Assembly (NCBI GenBank): GCA_030765065.1
Contig: CM060977.1
Coordinates: 100,721,795 to 100,785,794 of the forward strand
Direction of reading: 5' to 3'
Origin: Deroplatys truncata
Lineage: Eukaryota > Arthropoda > Insecta > Mantodea > Mantidae
DNA length: 64,000 nucleotides
Position numbers and translations under genes: made by a program
In this document: one piece after another, positions 22,445 to 34,076 of the stretch
How the letters are laid out: each line of letters begins with the position of its first letter
Numbering within the stretch: position 1 is the first letter of the stretch
Notes under the pieces: generated by a model
What the model saw: only the letters and a program-made list of their open reading frames with translations
What the model was told of the DNA's origin: nothing
The model's database searches: none

Positions 22445-23093
22445 CGTGCACAAAATATACCCGTAATGGAACGCAGCTGTTTATGTTTGTACTGACAAAT
22501 CTAGTCCCACCCTTTACCAGAATGATCTCCTCTGTTCTTGGAGTATAATTCTAGCGCTAGATTGCCAGGGTAATTTAACCCCCCCCGAATGTATAGCCGA
22601 ACTTTCGAAGGTTAACACTACAACTTAAACCTTATATTTTCATGCTTCACTACGTTTTCTTATTGCCGTTTAGTAGCAGCAATAACTTAACCTTCGTCTC
22701 CATGCCGCTGATGAAAGCTCTCATATTTTATGTAAATGTCGTAGCTGTCGGTTCAGTTTAACTACACATTAAATATATTTTCCATCCCATATTTCTGAAG
22801 ATCAAATTATTTTCTATTGGTTTAATCTTTCCTTGTGAAGCAATCGTAGTGAAACGTCTTCATAGAGATGCTGACCGAGCTTTCCATTCATTTCAAATCG
22901 ATTATAATATACTTGAATGGTTCGTTTTTATGTCCGTGAATTACTTTTCACCCGATCACATAGAGAAGTGATACCGACTGGGTGGAGTCAAAGGTTGGTT
23001 GCTAGAAGATGGAAACCCTATGGAAGGAAAAACAGTATTGCAATCTAGGGGAACTGTACCTTTTATGCGCCTAAGTGTACGTGGTACAGAGGG
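22445..23093 (+). repeat. Fam-2 repeat, copy 1
   Basis: About 0.65 kb similar to 39203-39815 (same strand) and 42462-43050 (reverse). Shared blocks: GTAATGGAACGCAG, TGGCAGGG or similar, CCTTATATTTTCATGCT, GCCGTTTAGTAGCAGCAATA, CTTAACCTTCGTC and AGTGTACGTGGTA at the end. It follows the Fam-1 3' terminus directly and ends with a Fam-1-like GTACGTGGTAnAnAnAG motif, so the two may form a composite element. Confidence 0.75.
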
Positions 23094-23149
23094 TAAAAAT
23101 GTGACCCATACACAGGGATTTGAACCAAATGTCTACAAATGACATACAC

Positions 23150-23350
23150 TTTCAGGTTTCACCGATGCCAGGGAGAAACCTCTCCACCGCCCAGCCGCAA
23201 CCCACAGAACGCCCACGCCTGGTCCTTCAACCCTGAAAGAGAATGTTAGTGACAGAAAACGACGGACAGGAAATTCGTGGTAGAAATCGAACCACCCAGC
23301 ATTCGGGGAAACCACAAGAAAAAGCCATGTTCAGCGTAGCCGGACCGACG
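23150..23350 (-). mobile_element. SINE-1 copy, degenerate, reverse
   Basis: Shares CCGCAACCC, CGCCTGGTCCT and CAACCCTGAAA with 12110-12165, plus a GGGGAAACCAC segment. The tRNA-like head is poorly preserved at the right end (GACGCGGTGACTCCC). Confidence 0.55.
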
Positions 23351-23576
23351 AGAATTGGACGCGGTGACTCCCGAACTATCTTAAAGATCGATTTTTCCTA
23401 GAATATCCAAAAACCCCATTGCAACTGCTGGAATATGTCATCGCGTAAGAAATTTTCAAAATTCTAAGACATCTGCAAAACGCTGTGAATGATGTCGCAG
23501 AAAGAATGCTGCATGTTGACCAAGAGAACGGCGGACACTTTCCCAATGTTTTGTAAAACCCTGATATTAAGGAACG

Positions 23577-23745
23577 AGGTGGTACCGCGGTAATGCAATT
23601 CACACTCAGGAAATCCCGGGATCGATTCCCGATCCACTCTGACATGTTTTTTTCGGGGTTTTCCCGGGACATCAGACGAATTTTAGAGTGGTTTATTTCA
23701 GCCCCTGAATTCCTGTCCCTCCATTTCGTTTCATTTGTTCTTCAC
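23577..23745 (+). mobile_element. SINE-1 copy
   Basis: tRNA-like head GAGGTGGTACCGCGGTAATG (box A) and GGGATCGATTCCC (box B), then GATCCACTCTGACATG and a T-rich body. It matches the SINE-1 heads at 12358 (reverse) and 35190. Confidence 0.75.
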
Positions 23746-24065
23746 TCCATTAGATCTGTCTCAGAGTTGTAAGTGTCAGCGATGGTGCGGCAGGGGAAGA
23801 GGAACTCCCTCCGTCCCTCGGCTTTTGGCTGGTTGCCGGGGATAAACGAACCGCCCCTTCGGAGTGGGGTGTTGGACACTTTGTGTGGCGTCCCGGTCCC
23901 CGGTCTGCCTGTACGTCTTTCGGGAATCTCAATATGGAAACTGTAGGGAGCCTGTCATTGCTGTGCTGTCACTCCCGGTGTCTCCGCTCACCTCCTCCTC
24001 CATCTCGGGTCGCCCTCTTGTGGGACATAGATATAATATCTTCACTGGAGCAGTACCGATGCCCC
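23746..24065 (+). repeat. GC-rich repeat shared with 53222-53350
   Basis: The segment TGGAAACTGTAGGGA, CATTGCTGTGCTGTCACT, then CACCTCCTCCTCC is repeated in diverged form at 53222-53350. It lies right behind a SINE-1 body and could be its long tail or an independent retroposon. Frames of 60-85 codons here are compositional. Confidence 0.5.
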
Positions 24066-25669
24066 TCCAATAATCAGGAAAAGAAATTTCTGTTTGCCCA
24101 GTATACGACTTTTTCCCACATCTTAAATACGATACTATAATATTTATGTCGGTTTAAGCTTAAAGTGACCTTTGAAGTACATTATTCTACTCCAGCACAT
24201 AATGTACCATCTCAGAATACAGAGTAGAACAGGAATATTTAAGCTATACAGCTCTGAGCGTTAGCCCATTACTTTATTCACCCTGTACACATCAAATGTT
24301 TTTGAACAGTTATAAATACTACATACTCTATATTTATAACCTGATAATTAAACTATTATTATAATTAATATTATTATTCCATGTTATTCTGAATGCGTTA
24401 TTTAAGATACACCATAATGTACACACATATCTGACAACTGTATGTATTCTCGTCTCACCAGGATGACACTCTTTGGCTGTCATGTCTCGTATAGCAGAAT
24501 TACCAGTCAGGCATTATCTGCAGGACTTAAGCCCCAGGGGAGGCGCCTTATCCTCCGTTGCAGAGGACGAGTAAACCACGGATCTAAACTTCCCTCGAGG
24601 GCACGATCACATTAAGCAGGGGGGACTACAGGATCACTTGACTTTAGCTACTTTTTACCCGCTTTTAATGCAGAATAGGAAGGTTTATAAACTGTGGGTT
24701 TTATGAAAAGCCGATAGGGAGTGTAACAGCTACAGGATTTTATCTAAATGCACCTGTGCTTTAATCTGCTAATTTCCTAAAATATATACCAGTGTATTTG
24801 AAATGAAACGAAATAATAAATATCGCCATCACAATGAAATAAAAAGAAAGAAAATCATATAAAAGCATTAACTATAGAGCAGTTCCGAAACCTGTTCGAA
24901 TAGGCAACCCAAATAACCTCAGGGATGGTAAAACATTTCTATTGCGAAACAGAAGGTCGTCGTAAATTTTGAAGCAGAACACTTTACCTGTAGTCTCGTG
25001 CGCCAGCTGCTCCAGTGGTAGAGCTATGAGTGCATTTTCAGGGTGTGCGTGAATCGAATGTGAAAGATAACACCGGTTAAATTGACAGAAAATTTTAATG
25101 TGATCTAATACTTGCGCCCACCGTTTGGAGATAAAGAATGAAACTGATTATAAATCGTAGCACCAGAAGTTGTAACAATTGAATTATTATACCTGCGTAT
25201 TTCTGCAGTATCAAGTTTCCGCAATGAAAGAAACAAGAAGAACTTGCCGTCAGTCGTTAAAATGCTTATCGGAGAGACCTCTCGCAATAGCCGCGAAATT
25301 TTACTAACATAAGCACGTCACTAAAATCTTAAAATATAATTTCTTTATTTAATGATTTATATATTCCCATCCATAATTATGGTACTAATTGGTTGGTCAT
25401 TACATTGCGTAGGACTACTTGCTTCTGTTTAAATGCGTTCTGGCGTTGCTAACACTGTCACCGGCAAGTGTATTTGGTGTTCTAACATATATTTTTGATT
25501 GCTACATCGACATGTTGTTTGTGAATTATTAATTATACGGTATTTCAGTGTCTATAACATAAATATCAATGTAATAGTCCATAATACGTTACATAATACT
25601 AGCAATAATGACGATAATGATATTTCCCATTCATAATGAATCACACATATCTGAAGATCACCTGTTAGC
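24066..25669. other. Unassigned region
   Basis: Mostly AT-rich. A weakly tRNA-like segment at 25010-25065 (CCAGTGGTAGAGCTATGAG, GTGAATCGAATG) may be an eroded SINE head. No gene recognised. Confidence 0.45.
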
Positions 25670-26335
25670 ATCTTTGACTCTAAAGCCGAAAAACACATTT
25701 TTCGAAAAAAAGAGCGTAACTCACAAACAAACTCTCGGATGAATACCATACTTGGTATTTAAGTTCAGTACCTTTTAAAGATGCGACAAGAAGGTGTTCA
25801 AGAAAGTCGACTTACCCCAACTAACCTTTACAAGGAACATTTTTCGCTATTTTTTAGTTTCTAATAAGTGGCTCTAACGATTTGATTAAAATAACCGCAT
25901 ATTAAAGAAGACATTTAAATGAAAAACAAAATTATATGTTGAATTTTCTGTAAACTCTTCTTCATTCGGAAGGAATTATGTAGAATCTTGTCTATCTGGT
26001 AAACGTTAAGCGATAGACAAAAACGTACTACACAAAAAAATGTAGATCTATATAAAATATTCTTTTAAGTCATGTCGATCTCTAGTTGTTTCTCGCGATT
26101 ACATGGAAAGAGTATGAAGCTTTAAGGCCAGCATATAGTGTCCAGTTCTTGAATATCTTGCTATCCCCGTTCCCGTTGTTTCTATAATGAAATATGTTAT
26201 GTAGCTATTTCTGCAAAATTTCAACTCTATTCAATTGAAACAGATAGAAAAATAAACTTACTAAGAAAAACTTGTATAGTCACTAATGAAAGATAGAGTA
26301 TAGAGAATTTCAAGTGAATGTGGCACAGGAAATGT
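25670..26335 (-). repeat. Fam-1 copy, reverse, 3' truncated
   Basis: Starts within the GTAACTCACAAAC block, with near-palindrome AATACCATACTTGGTATTTA, and runs through ATTCGGAAGGAAT to the 5' end near 26325. It lacks the 3' ~150 bp. Confidence 0.75.
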
Positions 26336-26344
26336 TTTAATTGC

Positions 26345-26560
26345 TGTCGCTACTCAGGTTTTTCTCGCGATTGCATGGAAAGAGTAAGGAATTTTATGGA
26401 AAGTATATAGTATTCAGTTCTTACACATATGTTTATCGCTATTCCCTTAGTATCTATAACGAGATATGTATTAAAGCATTTTTGAGAATGTTTATCAGGA
26501 ATAACATGAAGTAGGTTGATAAAGTAGCTCTCCTAAGAATAGTTTGTTGAAACTGTAAAA
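26345..26560 (-). repeat. Fam-1 5' portion, reverse
   Basis: Covers TCTCGCGATTGCATGGAAAGA to TAACATGAAGTAGGTTGATAA and AGTTTGTTGAAACTGT. It meets the following forward copy 5' end to 5' end. Confidence 0.7.
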
Positions 26561-26567
26561 AAAAAAA

Positions 26568-27321
26568 TCTGATATGATACATTCACATAACTTACACTTA
26601 CTAAAACTTCCGAATAAGCATTTGCAGAAATAGCTACAATACACATCTCGTTATGGATACAAAGAAAACATCGACGGTCAAATGTTTAAGAACTGGACGC
26701 TATATGCTGGCCTTAAAATTCCACACTGTTTTTATGCAATCGCGTGAAACAACTTGAGACAATGGCGAAACATTAAACACTTATTCGAACCATTAATAAC
26801 AGATATCTCGGAAATGGTTGATGCCACATAAAAAGTTAGACATAAATTGTGTATTTTAATAAGATCGACATTTTCTGTGTAGTACGTTTTTGTCTATCGC
26901 ATAACGTTTACCAGTTATACAAGATTAAAATTCCTTCCGATTGAAGAGGGTTTCAAGATATGCCTTTTATTTGTCATTTTAGCAATTTTAATATATGGTC
27001 CTTTAATCAAAATCGTTAGAGCTATTTTTTAGAAAAACAATAATTTTTAAAAATGTTCCATATAAAGGTTTGCGGTTTGGGGATTTTTTTTAATCTTCAT
27101 GTCGCAGCTTTGAAAGGTGCTGAATCTAAACATCATGTATGTATTTATTTGACTTCTCGTTTTTGAGTTATGCTGCTCAGACACACACGCACGACCTTTC
27201 GTAAAACTGTTTTTTTGGATTTAGGGGGCTTCAAAACATGTATTTCCGGTAAAGTCTCAGTAGCGAATTTTTGGGTGGAATGCAATACCTTCCCTACCTT
27301 TGTACGTGATAGAGAAAGTAA
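26568..27321 (+). repeat. Fam-1 copy
   Basis: Starts TCTGATATGATACATTCAC and ends GTACGTGATAGAGAAAGTA. Internal deletions remove part of the 5' third. The CA tract is short. Confidence 0.8.
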
Positions 27322-27500
27322 AAATTCCTTTTCTGTATTTAAGGGATCTCAAAACATGTAATTATGGTGAAATCTGAGTATCCTAATTGTGGGTGAAATG
27401 CCGTATTTTCTCTACTACCATGTACGTGGTAGAGAAAGCAATAGGCTTTCATAAGAATAGTTTGTTGAAGCTGTACAAAAATAACCGATAATGGGTAGAG
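27322..27500. repeat. Fam-1 3' end (+) followed by orphan 5' end (-)
   Basis: 27322-27442 is a forward 3' terminus ending GTACGTGGTAGAGAAAG. 27443-27500 matches the reverse 5' end (AGAATAGTTTGTTGAAGCTGT and GGGTAGAGATAGCCATGT). Confidence 0.65.
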
Positions 27501-27844
27501 ATAGCCATGTAAATGTAAAACATCAAATATTTAGAAAGAGGTCCAGGTGTGTCGGTTAAATACCAAAGTTGTTATTTCAATTCCTTAACTGACTAGACTT
27601 TTCCCGGTGAACCACAAGGCGTTCTATAACTAATTTTGAAATAACATATACCAAAAGCGACTTATAATTTTGTAAGTACTTGAAGTCCCAGGCTTCAGTT
27701 ATCACTGATTGGCTTAATAGTGTTTAAATATGAAGTCCAGAACTTATAGTATTTACGAGTATGCGGTATGTTATCTCAAAACGGATTTGAGAACCATTTG
27801 TGATTTACTGTAAAAAATGAGTTAGTTGGGAAATTTAGTGCCGT

Positions 27845-27990
27845 GTCTAGCATTTTACCATGGATGCTCAGTTGTTAGAACAGCGGTACGGTAAGCTGAA
27901 GATCGGTGGTTCAAATCCCGGTTATGGCATTGACTTTTGCCGTCTAACTCAACCTTTCCTGCCTTATCTTACACATGGCTTGTGTGGAAG
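27845..27990 (+). mobile_element. tRNA-derived SINE head
   Basis: Contains ATGCTCAGTTGTTAGAAC (box A-like) and GGTGGTTCAAATCCC (box B) spaced about as in a tRNA, followed by GCCGTCTAACTCAACC. No pairing acceptor arms, so it is not a tRNA gene. The 92-codon frame at 27860-28138 that crosses it is not taken as coding. Confidence 0.55.
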
Positions 27991-28983
27991 TACAATTAAG
28001 TCATATTTTTACAAAAGCATATTGCTATGTCCATTTCTTACTAATAGATATAAACTTTCATTAGATATATTTCGTTGTACCTATAGGAAAAATACAGAAG
28101 GCCAAACTGAAGTCAGATTTTTAAAAAACAGGTATTGACCATTTGCATCGGGAATGAGTAAATAATCCAAACAACTTCTGTTATATATGTGGGAAAGACA
28201 CATCGCCTAAGCAGAGGCGTAATATTATCGACTTTGAGAAAAAATCATATGATGCCTATTTTGGAATAAAACCTGTAGACCAGCGTAAAGCGTGGACACC
28301 ACACAAAATATGTAGGTATGCTTGAAGAACTTTATTAGTTTGACAGCACAGGACCATCTCTGTATTTTGGAATACGTATGGTTTGGTGAGAGCAGTGATG
28401 CATAATAATGACTGCTACTTCTGTTTTGATGTGAAGGGGTACAATTCTAAAAATAAAAAACAAATTGTGTATCTAGTTGTTCGATCAGCTTTTTACCTGT
28501 GCCCCATGGACCTAATGTACCAAATCGTGTGACCACAAAATCTTGAAAACGTATCATCAGAGTCTGATGTAGAAGCGAGGGAAATTGTGAGGAGTGACAG
28601 TGACTGTCTAGCAGAATCGTCTGCTGAATAACTTGGGTGTTTTAATCAGAGTAATAAGTGACTTAGTGAGGGAACTTCCCCTCTCTAAAGAGTTATCTGA
28701 GTTGATAGGTTCTAGAATCTAAAGTCTGCTGTGCCCGAAGACATCACTTTCCTGGTACCAACAACGCGAAATAAGATTTTACACCCTTTTCTCCGAAGAT
28801 GGTCATCCTGCAGCAATGTGAAAGGACTTGAACTTTCACACTATGACTCAATTGAAAGGAGGCTATTTATTGATGCTTCCAAGCGAAGTTTAAAGGGTGT
28901 CCTGCTTCACATGGAAACGTTTTTGATTCAGTACCCGTTGCCTATTCAGTGATCCTCAAAGAATCCTGCACGAATTTGCAACT

Positions 28984-29929
28984 TGAAGAAGCCTGTTGCT
29001 TCACGTATGGAAAGCCAATTTTAAGTAGGAGTTGTATTGTAGTTCAACTGTTGGGGAGCGGAACTTGTAGCTGCAACCGCACGTATGGTACCCGGTAGCC
29101 TTTGTCCCTAAAAGAAATGTTTAAAAAAATATTAACTTTGTAATTTTGACTGTTTCTTTAAATATTATATATTTATGTTCGTCTCGGCTGCGTCAGTATT
29201 ATTTTTAGTGACATGAATTTCTCTACAGCGCGTGATGCGGCTGAAGAATGTAGGGTTACACAGATTATAATTTTTAATTTACACCTTTTTATTAATTCTT
29301 TACACGATTTTAATAACACTTCACTGATATATAGAGCTGCGAGATTCTTTTGTTAATTGCTTGCAATTTTTAACACGTAAACTATTTTCGTCTCACACGA
29401 ATACGTATTAAATTTCTCGAAGACGCATCTCGCGTCCGATTAGGAACACTGTTACAACCAACGCGTCCAGTTATGAGTACTGTCTACAAGCAACTGGCTT
29501 CTAGATTTGTAAATTTTGCTATATTTCAGTTTCTGATTGGCTAATCCTACTCCAATAGAATACCTTCATTTAACGAAAGCTGTTTCTGGTTGTTGATTGG
29601 TTCTTTTATGAACTGTCTCAAAATTTACATTATTGTTGCTCCAATAATAACTAGTAGCATTATTAAACCTTCTTACTCATTATTTCCTCAAGGTTACCTC
29701 ATTGTTAGCAACTTTTAACCTATTATTCTCACAGCTCCTACATTATTAAATTACGTAATTCATTCAGATAACATTATTACATGTATATAATAATATAAAC
29801 ATATGCAATGACTGTAATATACACTTTTTATATATTGTTAATTAACATATTGCTTTAAGGCGGGCTGTTATTATATTTTATATTATATAATTTCACTGAA
29901 ATCATTTAAGTGTTAAAAACTTTACTTCA
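28984..29929 (-). mobile_element. Solo LTR, family LTR-A, copy 2
   Basis: 946 bp flanked by perfect AACT duplications (28980-28983 and 29930-29933). Read on the minus strand it begins TGAAGTAAAG and ends GCTTCTTCA, so it has the canonical TG...CA ends. It matches 1527-2435 and 32086-33099 in inverse orientation (GGCGGGCTGTTATTA, GCTCCTACATTATTAAATT). It interrupts the pseudogene between two adjacent protein blocks. Confidence 0.9.
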
Positions 29930-30298
29930 AACTGAACTACGTGAACACAACAGACAAATTTGTGGCGTTTTAGAGTTCTTACTATGCTGCTGGGTCAACA
30001 ATCTAATTTTACCAAATATCCATGCTTTCTTTGTCTGTGAGATAGCAGAGCACGAGTTTTACGCTCGACTAAGAAATATTGGTCACCTCGAGAAAATTTG
30101 GAAGTCGGTTCTAAGAATGTTGCACGCCAAAGTCTTGTGAATCCTTCGAAAGTTGTGCTACCTCCTTTCCACATTAAGCTTGCCTTAATGAAACAGTTCG
30201 CAATACTTTAAACAAGGAAGGAGACTGTTTCAAGTACACAGGGGAGACATTTCCAATGCTATATAAAGCAAGATTAAAATAAGGTATATTTAATGATC

Positions 30299-30651
30299 AG
30301 GGCGGTGCCGGGCCGAGTGGTTAGACCGCTCGCCTCTCACCGAGGTTCAATCCCAGGGACCCGCATGTGGTATTTGTGGTTGAGAAAGCGGCGTCTGGGC
30401 GGGTTTTCTCCGGGTTATCCGGTTTCCCCCGCCATTCATTCCACCAACTGCTCCATCATCGCCTTTCCTTTCATCCATTTCACCATCATTTCGTTTCATC
30501 TACTTCCTTCCTCCCATACCAGGCATTGGGCTGATCACCCATCCTGGATATTCTGTCTGATCCATGAGTGTCTGCTCCTCGACGGGCCTCTGACCCCAGG
30601 CACCCGCCTGCAAGTCCTACATAAGAGGAGGTTAAACAGAGAAAGAGGAAG
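30299..30651 (+). mobile_element. SINE-2 copy 1, with 13-bp target duplication
   Basis: ATATTTAATGATC occurs at 30286-30298 and 30652-30664. The head GGGCCGAGTGGTTAGACCG (box A) and GAGGTTCAATCCCAGG (box B) is tRNA-Ser/Leu-like. The body runs through CCCCCGCCATTCATTCC and GCTGATCACCCATCCTGGA to a purine-rich tail. It lacks ~8 bp next to box B that copy 2 (37930-38304) keeps. RNA polymerase III transcription and LINE-mediated retroposition are inferred from class. Confidence 0.92.
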
Positions 30652-30850
30652 ATATTTAATGATCGTGATATACGAAAACTGATGTATCATCACTGATGTA
30701 AACACTATGAATGGAAAGAAGAGAGCATTGATATCTTTCTGTTTCACAAGGATGTACCAGGGAGGCTGGAGTATCAGTATGCTTGCTGATTTTGTTGGAT
30801 GTTAAATCGTGAAATACCCGAGGATAAACATAAAAGAAAAAGGAACAGAA

Positions 30851-31356
30851 AGACTCTCAACTAAGAAGTAATGGGGTAACTTTTTGTGTAATACTTTATA
30901 CATCCAATCATGAAGTAACAAGACAAGAAAGCAATAACGCTCTAGTGATATGTACGAACAACCACACACATAACTTTAGTGAGTTGTGTTTTTAAATGTT
31001 CTTTTTGCATTTGAAATAAAAAAGAGAAATGAAAACTTTTGTGATGAAATTCACGTAACCATATACTCGTTCAATACTTGTAAAGTGTTTTTGCAAAACA
31101 ACCATCTAACATAATAGAAGTAAACCAATTGAAAATTTGATTCAGCAAGTAAGCATTCTATAAAATAGCATTATTTGCTTTTGGCAACAAATACAAAGTT
31201 TAAATTTGCAGGCTAGCGAAGGTATAATTGTGCTAACTTCCAGAACAGCGAGAGCTCGCCAGGTAGGCCATGTTGGATACCTTAAGCTCCTGCACGTATA
31301 TCCCTTGAACCAGGGACCCCCAGATCCATGTAAACAATTAGAGAACATAGTCATTA
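30851..31356. other. Unassigned spacer
   Basis: AT-rich. No gene or repeat recognised. The 31142-31354 minus frame has no motif. Confidence 0.5.
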
Positions 31357-33220
31357 GTTTTCACTTTCTCTAATACGTACAGTAAGTAGGGGAAGTATTG
31401 CATTCCACCCAAAAATTCGATACTGAGATTTCACCGGAAATACGTGTTTTCAGGTGCCCTAAATCCAAATATAGCATTTTTGGAAACAAGTCCGTCTTTG
31501 TATCTATCTGCCTGTGAACAGTTTAACTCAAAAACAATAAGTCGGATAAATACCGAAGTTGGTATTTGAGTTTAGTCTATTCCAAAGATGCGATACGAGG
31601 ATTATCAGGAAAATCCCCCAACCCAGACCACCGTTTACATGGAACATTTTTCGAAAATATTTATTTTCTAGAAAATGACTTAAAAGATTTACATTAAAAT
31701 ATCATATGTTTCAGATATTTTCATGGCAAATAAAATGTGTGTGTTTAATTTTCTCAGAATGTCCCCAAAAGTCCTCTTTATTCTGAATGACTTTCACATA
31801 ACTGGTAAACCGTAAGAGGTGACACAATTTTACTACACGAAAAAGGTAGATCTCGTTAAAATAAAAAATTTACGCCATTTGCGTTTTTTCGAGTGACCAT
31901 TTCCGAGATATTCCTTGTTATTTGCTTAAATTTATTAATACTTATAATTTTTACCAAATGGGAATTCGTTATTATTTTTTATACCCTGTACAAGCAAAGG
32001 GAATGGTATGCTTCACATAGCAACCAGCTCTTAAAGGATTTTACTATCACTTAAAGCCTACCATATTCCCCTTGTACCTACTAGATGAGGCAGTGTTTTT
32101 AACACTTAAATGAATTTAGTAAAATTATATAATATGTAAATTCAATAACAGTCCGCCTTGAAGCAATGTGTGTATGTGATAATTTGTAAAATGTATGTAA
32201 CAGTCATTGCATATGCTTATATTATTATAAACATGTTCAATAATGTTATGTGAATGCATTACGCAATTTAATAATGTAGGAGCTATGAGAAATAGGTTAA
32301 AAGTTGCTAACAATGAGGTAACAATGAGGTAACCTTGAGGCAATAATGAGTTTGAGAGTTTAAATGTTACTTGTGATTCTTGGAAGCATTAATGTAATTT
32401 TAGTGACAGTTTATAAAGATAACAATCAACAACCAGAGAAAGCTTTAGTTAAATGTAGGTATTCTATTGGAGCAAAAATAGTCAATCACAGACCTGAAAT
32501 ACAGAAATTTACAGGTTTAAACGGTTGAAACCAATTCAGTTGCCTCCAAACAGTGCTCATAATCAGACGCGAGATGTGTTCTCGAGAAGTATTCGTGTGA
32601 GACGAAAATAGTGTACTTGTTAAAAAGTGCAAGTATTAAATAAAAGGATCTCACAGCTCTCGATATCAGTGAAGTTCTATTTAATCTGTGTCAACGATTA
32701 ATAAAAAGGAGTGAATTAAAACTTAAAATTTGTGTAAGCTACATTCTTGTCGCATCACGCCCTGTCAAGACTTCCATGTCTCTAACAAATACAGACGCAG
32801 CCGAGGCAAACATAAATATATAATATTTAAAGAAACAGTAATTTTATTTTTTAAACTTGGGGCAAAGGCCACCTGAAAGTACATTTGGGGCGAAGGCTAC
32901 CGGAAAGTGTTTACTATATGTGCGGTTGCAACTACTACAAGTTCCGCACCCCAACAGTTGAAATATAATACAACTCCTTTAATACAAACTTTTTCATTGA
33001 CACCCAAAGCGGGGTAAAAAAAAAAATAACGTAACAAACCATCTACTACAAATTTAATCGTTTACGTAGGGCAAACAATGTAACAAACAAACTACTTCAA
33101 AGAAAATTAATAATAAGATGGTTTCTTCAAAATTTTATCTCGTTTAACATGAAGTAGATGGAGAATAAGCGTTTGTAAAACTAGTTTGTACAAGAGCAGA
33201 GAAAGTCATCCGATTTTTAT
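31357..33220 (-). repeat. Fam-1 copy, reverse, split by solo LTR-A
   Basis: The 3' terminus is at the left (CACTTTCTCTAATACGTACAG) and the 5' end at the right (ACAAGAGCAGAGAAAGTCAT). The centre is interrupted at 32086. The sequence resumes at 33100 with AAGAAAATTAATAATAAG, matching the uninterrupted copy at 48340. This copy belongs to the second Fam-1 subfamily (GGGAATTCGTTATT block). Confidence 0.85.
32086..33099 (+). mobile_element. Solo LTR, family LTR-A, copy 3
   Basis: 1,014 bp, beginning TGAGGCAGTGTTTTTAACAC and ending ACTACTTCA. The flanks TAGA (32082-32085) and AAGA (33100-33103) are a 4-bp duplication with one change. It is the longest LTR-A copy and retains the 3' part missing from copy 1. 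AATAAA occurs near 32640 and 32700. It contains a duplicated GGGGCAAAGGCCACC/GGGGCGAAGGCTACC segment near 32860-32900. Confidence 0.85.
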
Positions 33221-33519
33221 ACCAACCCCCTGGTTTTCATTCAACTCACCATGGCACCCTGCATTCCGGCACTAACCAGCCTCACTGAGCAGGGTATATA
33301 TTATTTTAAACACACACATTTCATTATTTATCTGGGGAATAGGATTCCAGCGAATGCTGCTTTGAAGGTGTTAAAAGGTATGGGGGAGCTGCGCGCGCCA
33401 CCAACTAAGATCATAATGAATCGATGAAGTATTATGGGTGCTATAACAGTACGGTTACGCCACATTTGAAAATTTCCCATGTATACCAGTGTGGTCAAGC
33501 AAATAATATAGCTTGGGAT

Positions 33520-33728
33520 AGCAGATTGCATCCTTCGACTATGGAGAACTTAAAAACCAGGTTTTTTATTTAACCACTTTTCGTTATTGAGTTATACTGT
33601 ACACAGACATGGACATTTTTCTAAAGAATCTTCTTATTCAGCTATCTCAAAACGTGCATTTCTGGTTTCGAATATTTGGATGAAATACAGTATTTCTTCT
33701 ACTTTAAGTGCAGAGAAGAGAAAGTAAT
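33520..33728 (+). repeat. Fam-1 3' fragment
   Basis: Begins GCATCCTTCGACTATGGAGA and continues through TTTTCGTTATTGAGTTATACTGT to GTGCAGAGAAGAGAAAGTAA. Only the 3' quarter is present. Confidence 0.7.
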
Positions 33729-34076
33729 AAATGTTGAAATAAATTATAGGGAAGGTAGGTATGAGAAACTGTTGCCTACTTCTGAAGGACGTTTTCGCTC
33801 CAACTTATTCCATGCTTTCACTTGTTAAATGTCCCCTAGCCGCACATAAAGTTCGCGTGCACTGGAAAAATGATGTTTTTTTGGTTGAGTAGGGAAGGCA
33901 GACTACAGGTATGAACATTTATTATAGGGAGACGCTGTGTACGTCAATACTTGGAGTAAGGTTCAAGTGCAAACTCTTGTGCACCACTTGACGCATGCGT
34001 ATTTAACCCGTCTTGCATTACGGTACAGTCACTTGCGTTACCTGTAACACATAATGTCAACTACCTTTCAAAAAAT

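Larger units (their letters stand above)
28140..30850 (+). pseudogene. Pseudogene of a multicopy uncharacterised arthropod protein family
   Basis: I recognise this as a relic of a family often annotated as uncharacterised proteins in arthropods, with no assigned function. Readable blocks in order: NNFCYICGKDTSP with YDAYFGIKPVDQRKAW and HKIC (a Cys-x2-Cys and His-x2-Cys zinc-like signature, 28170-28320); NDCYFC with GYNSKNKKQ (28405-28465); LGVLIRVISDLVRELPLSKE (28628-28700); RRLFIDASKRSLKGVLLHME (28857-28920); then, after a solo LTR, EHNRQICG (29940) and NPSKVVLPPFHIKLALMKQF (30140-30200) and KEGDCFKYTGETFP-like sequence; then, after a SINE, YQGGWSISMLADF and WMLNREIPEDKHKRKRNRK (30755-30850). 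Frameshifts and stops are frequent. Both insertions carry exact target duplications, so the order of events is clear. Whether the family is itself transposon-borne is unknown. Confidence 0.75.

Noticed and set aside
27860-28138. 92-codon protein gene
   Set aside because: The frame starts in a tRNA-like SINE head and runs into AT-rich sequence; no motif.
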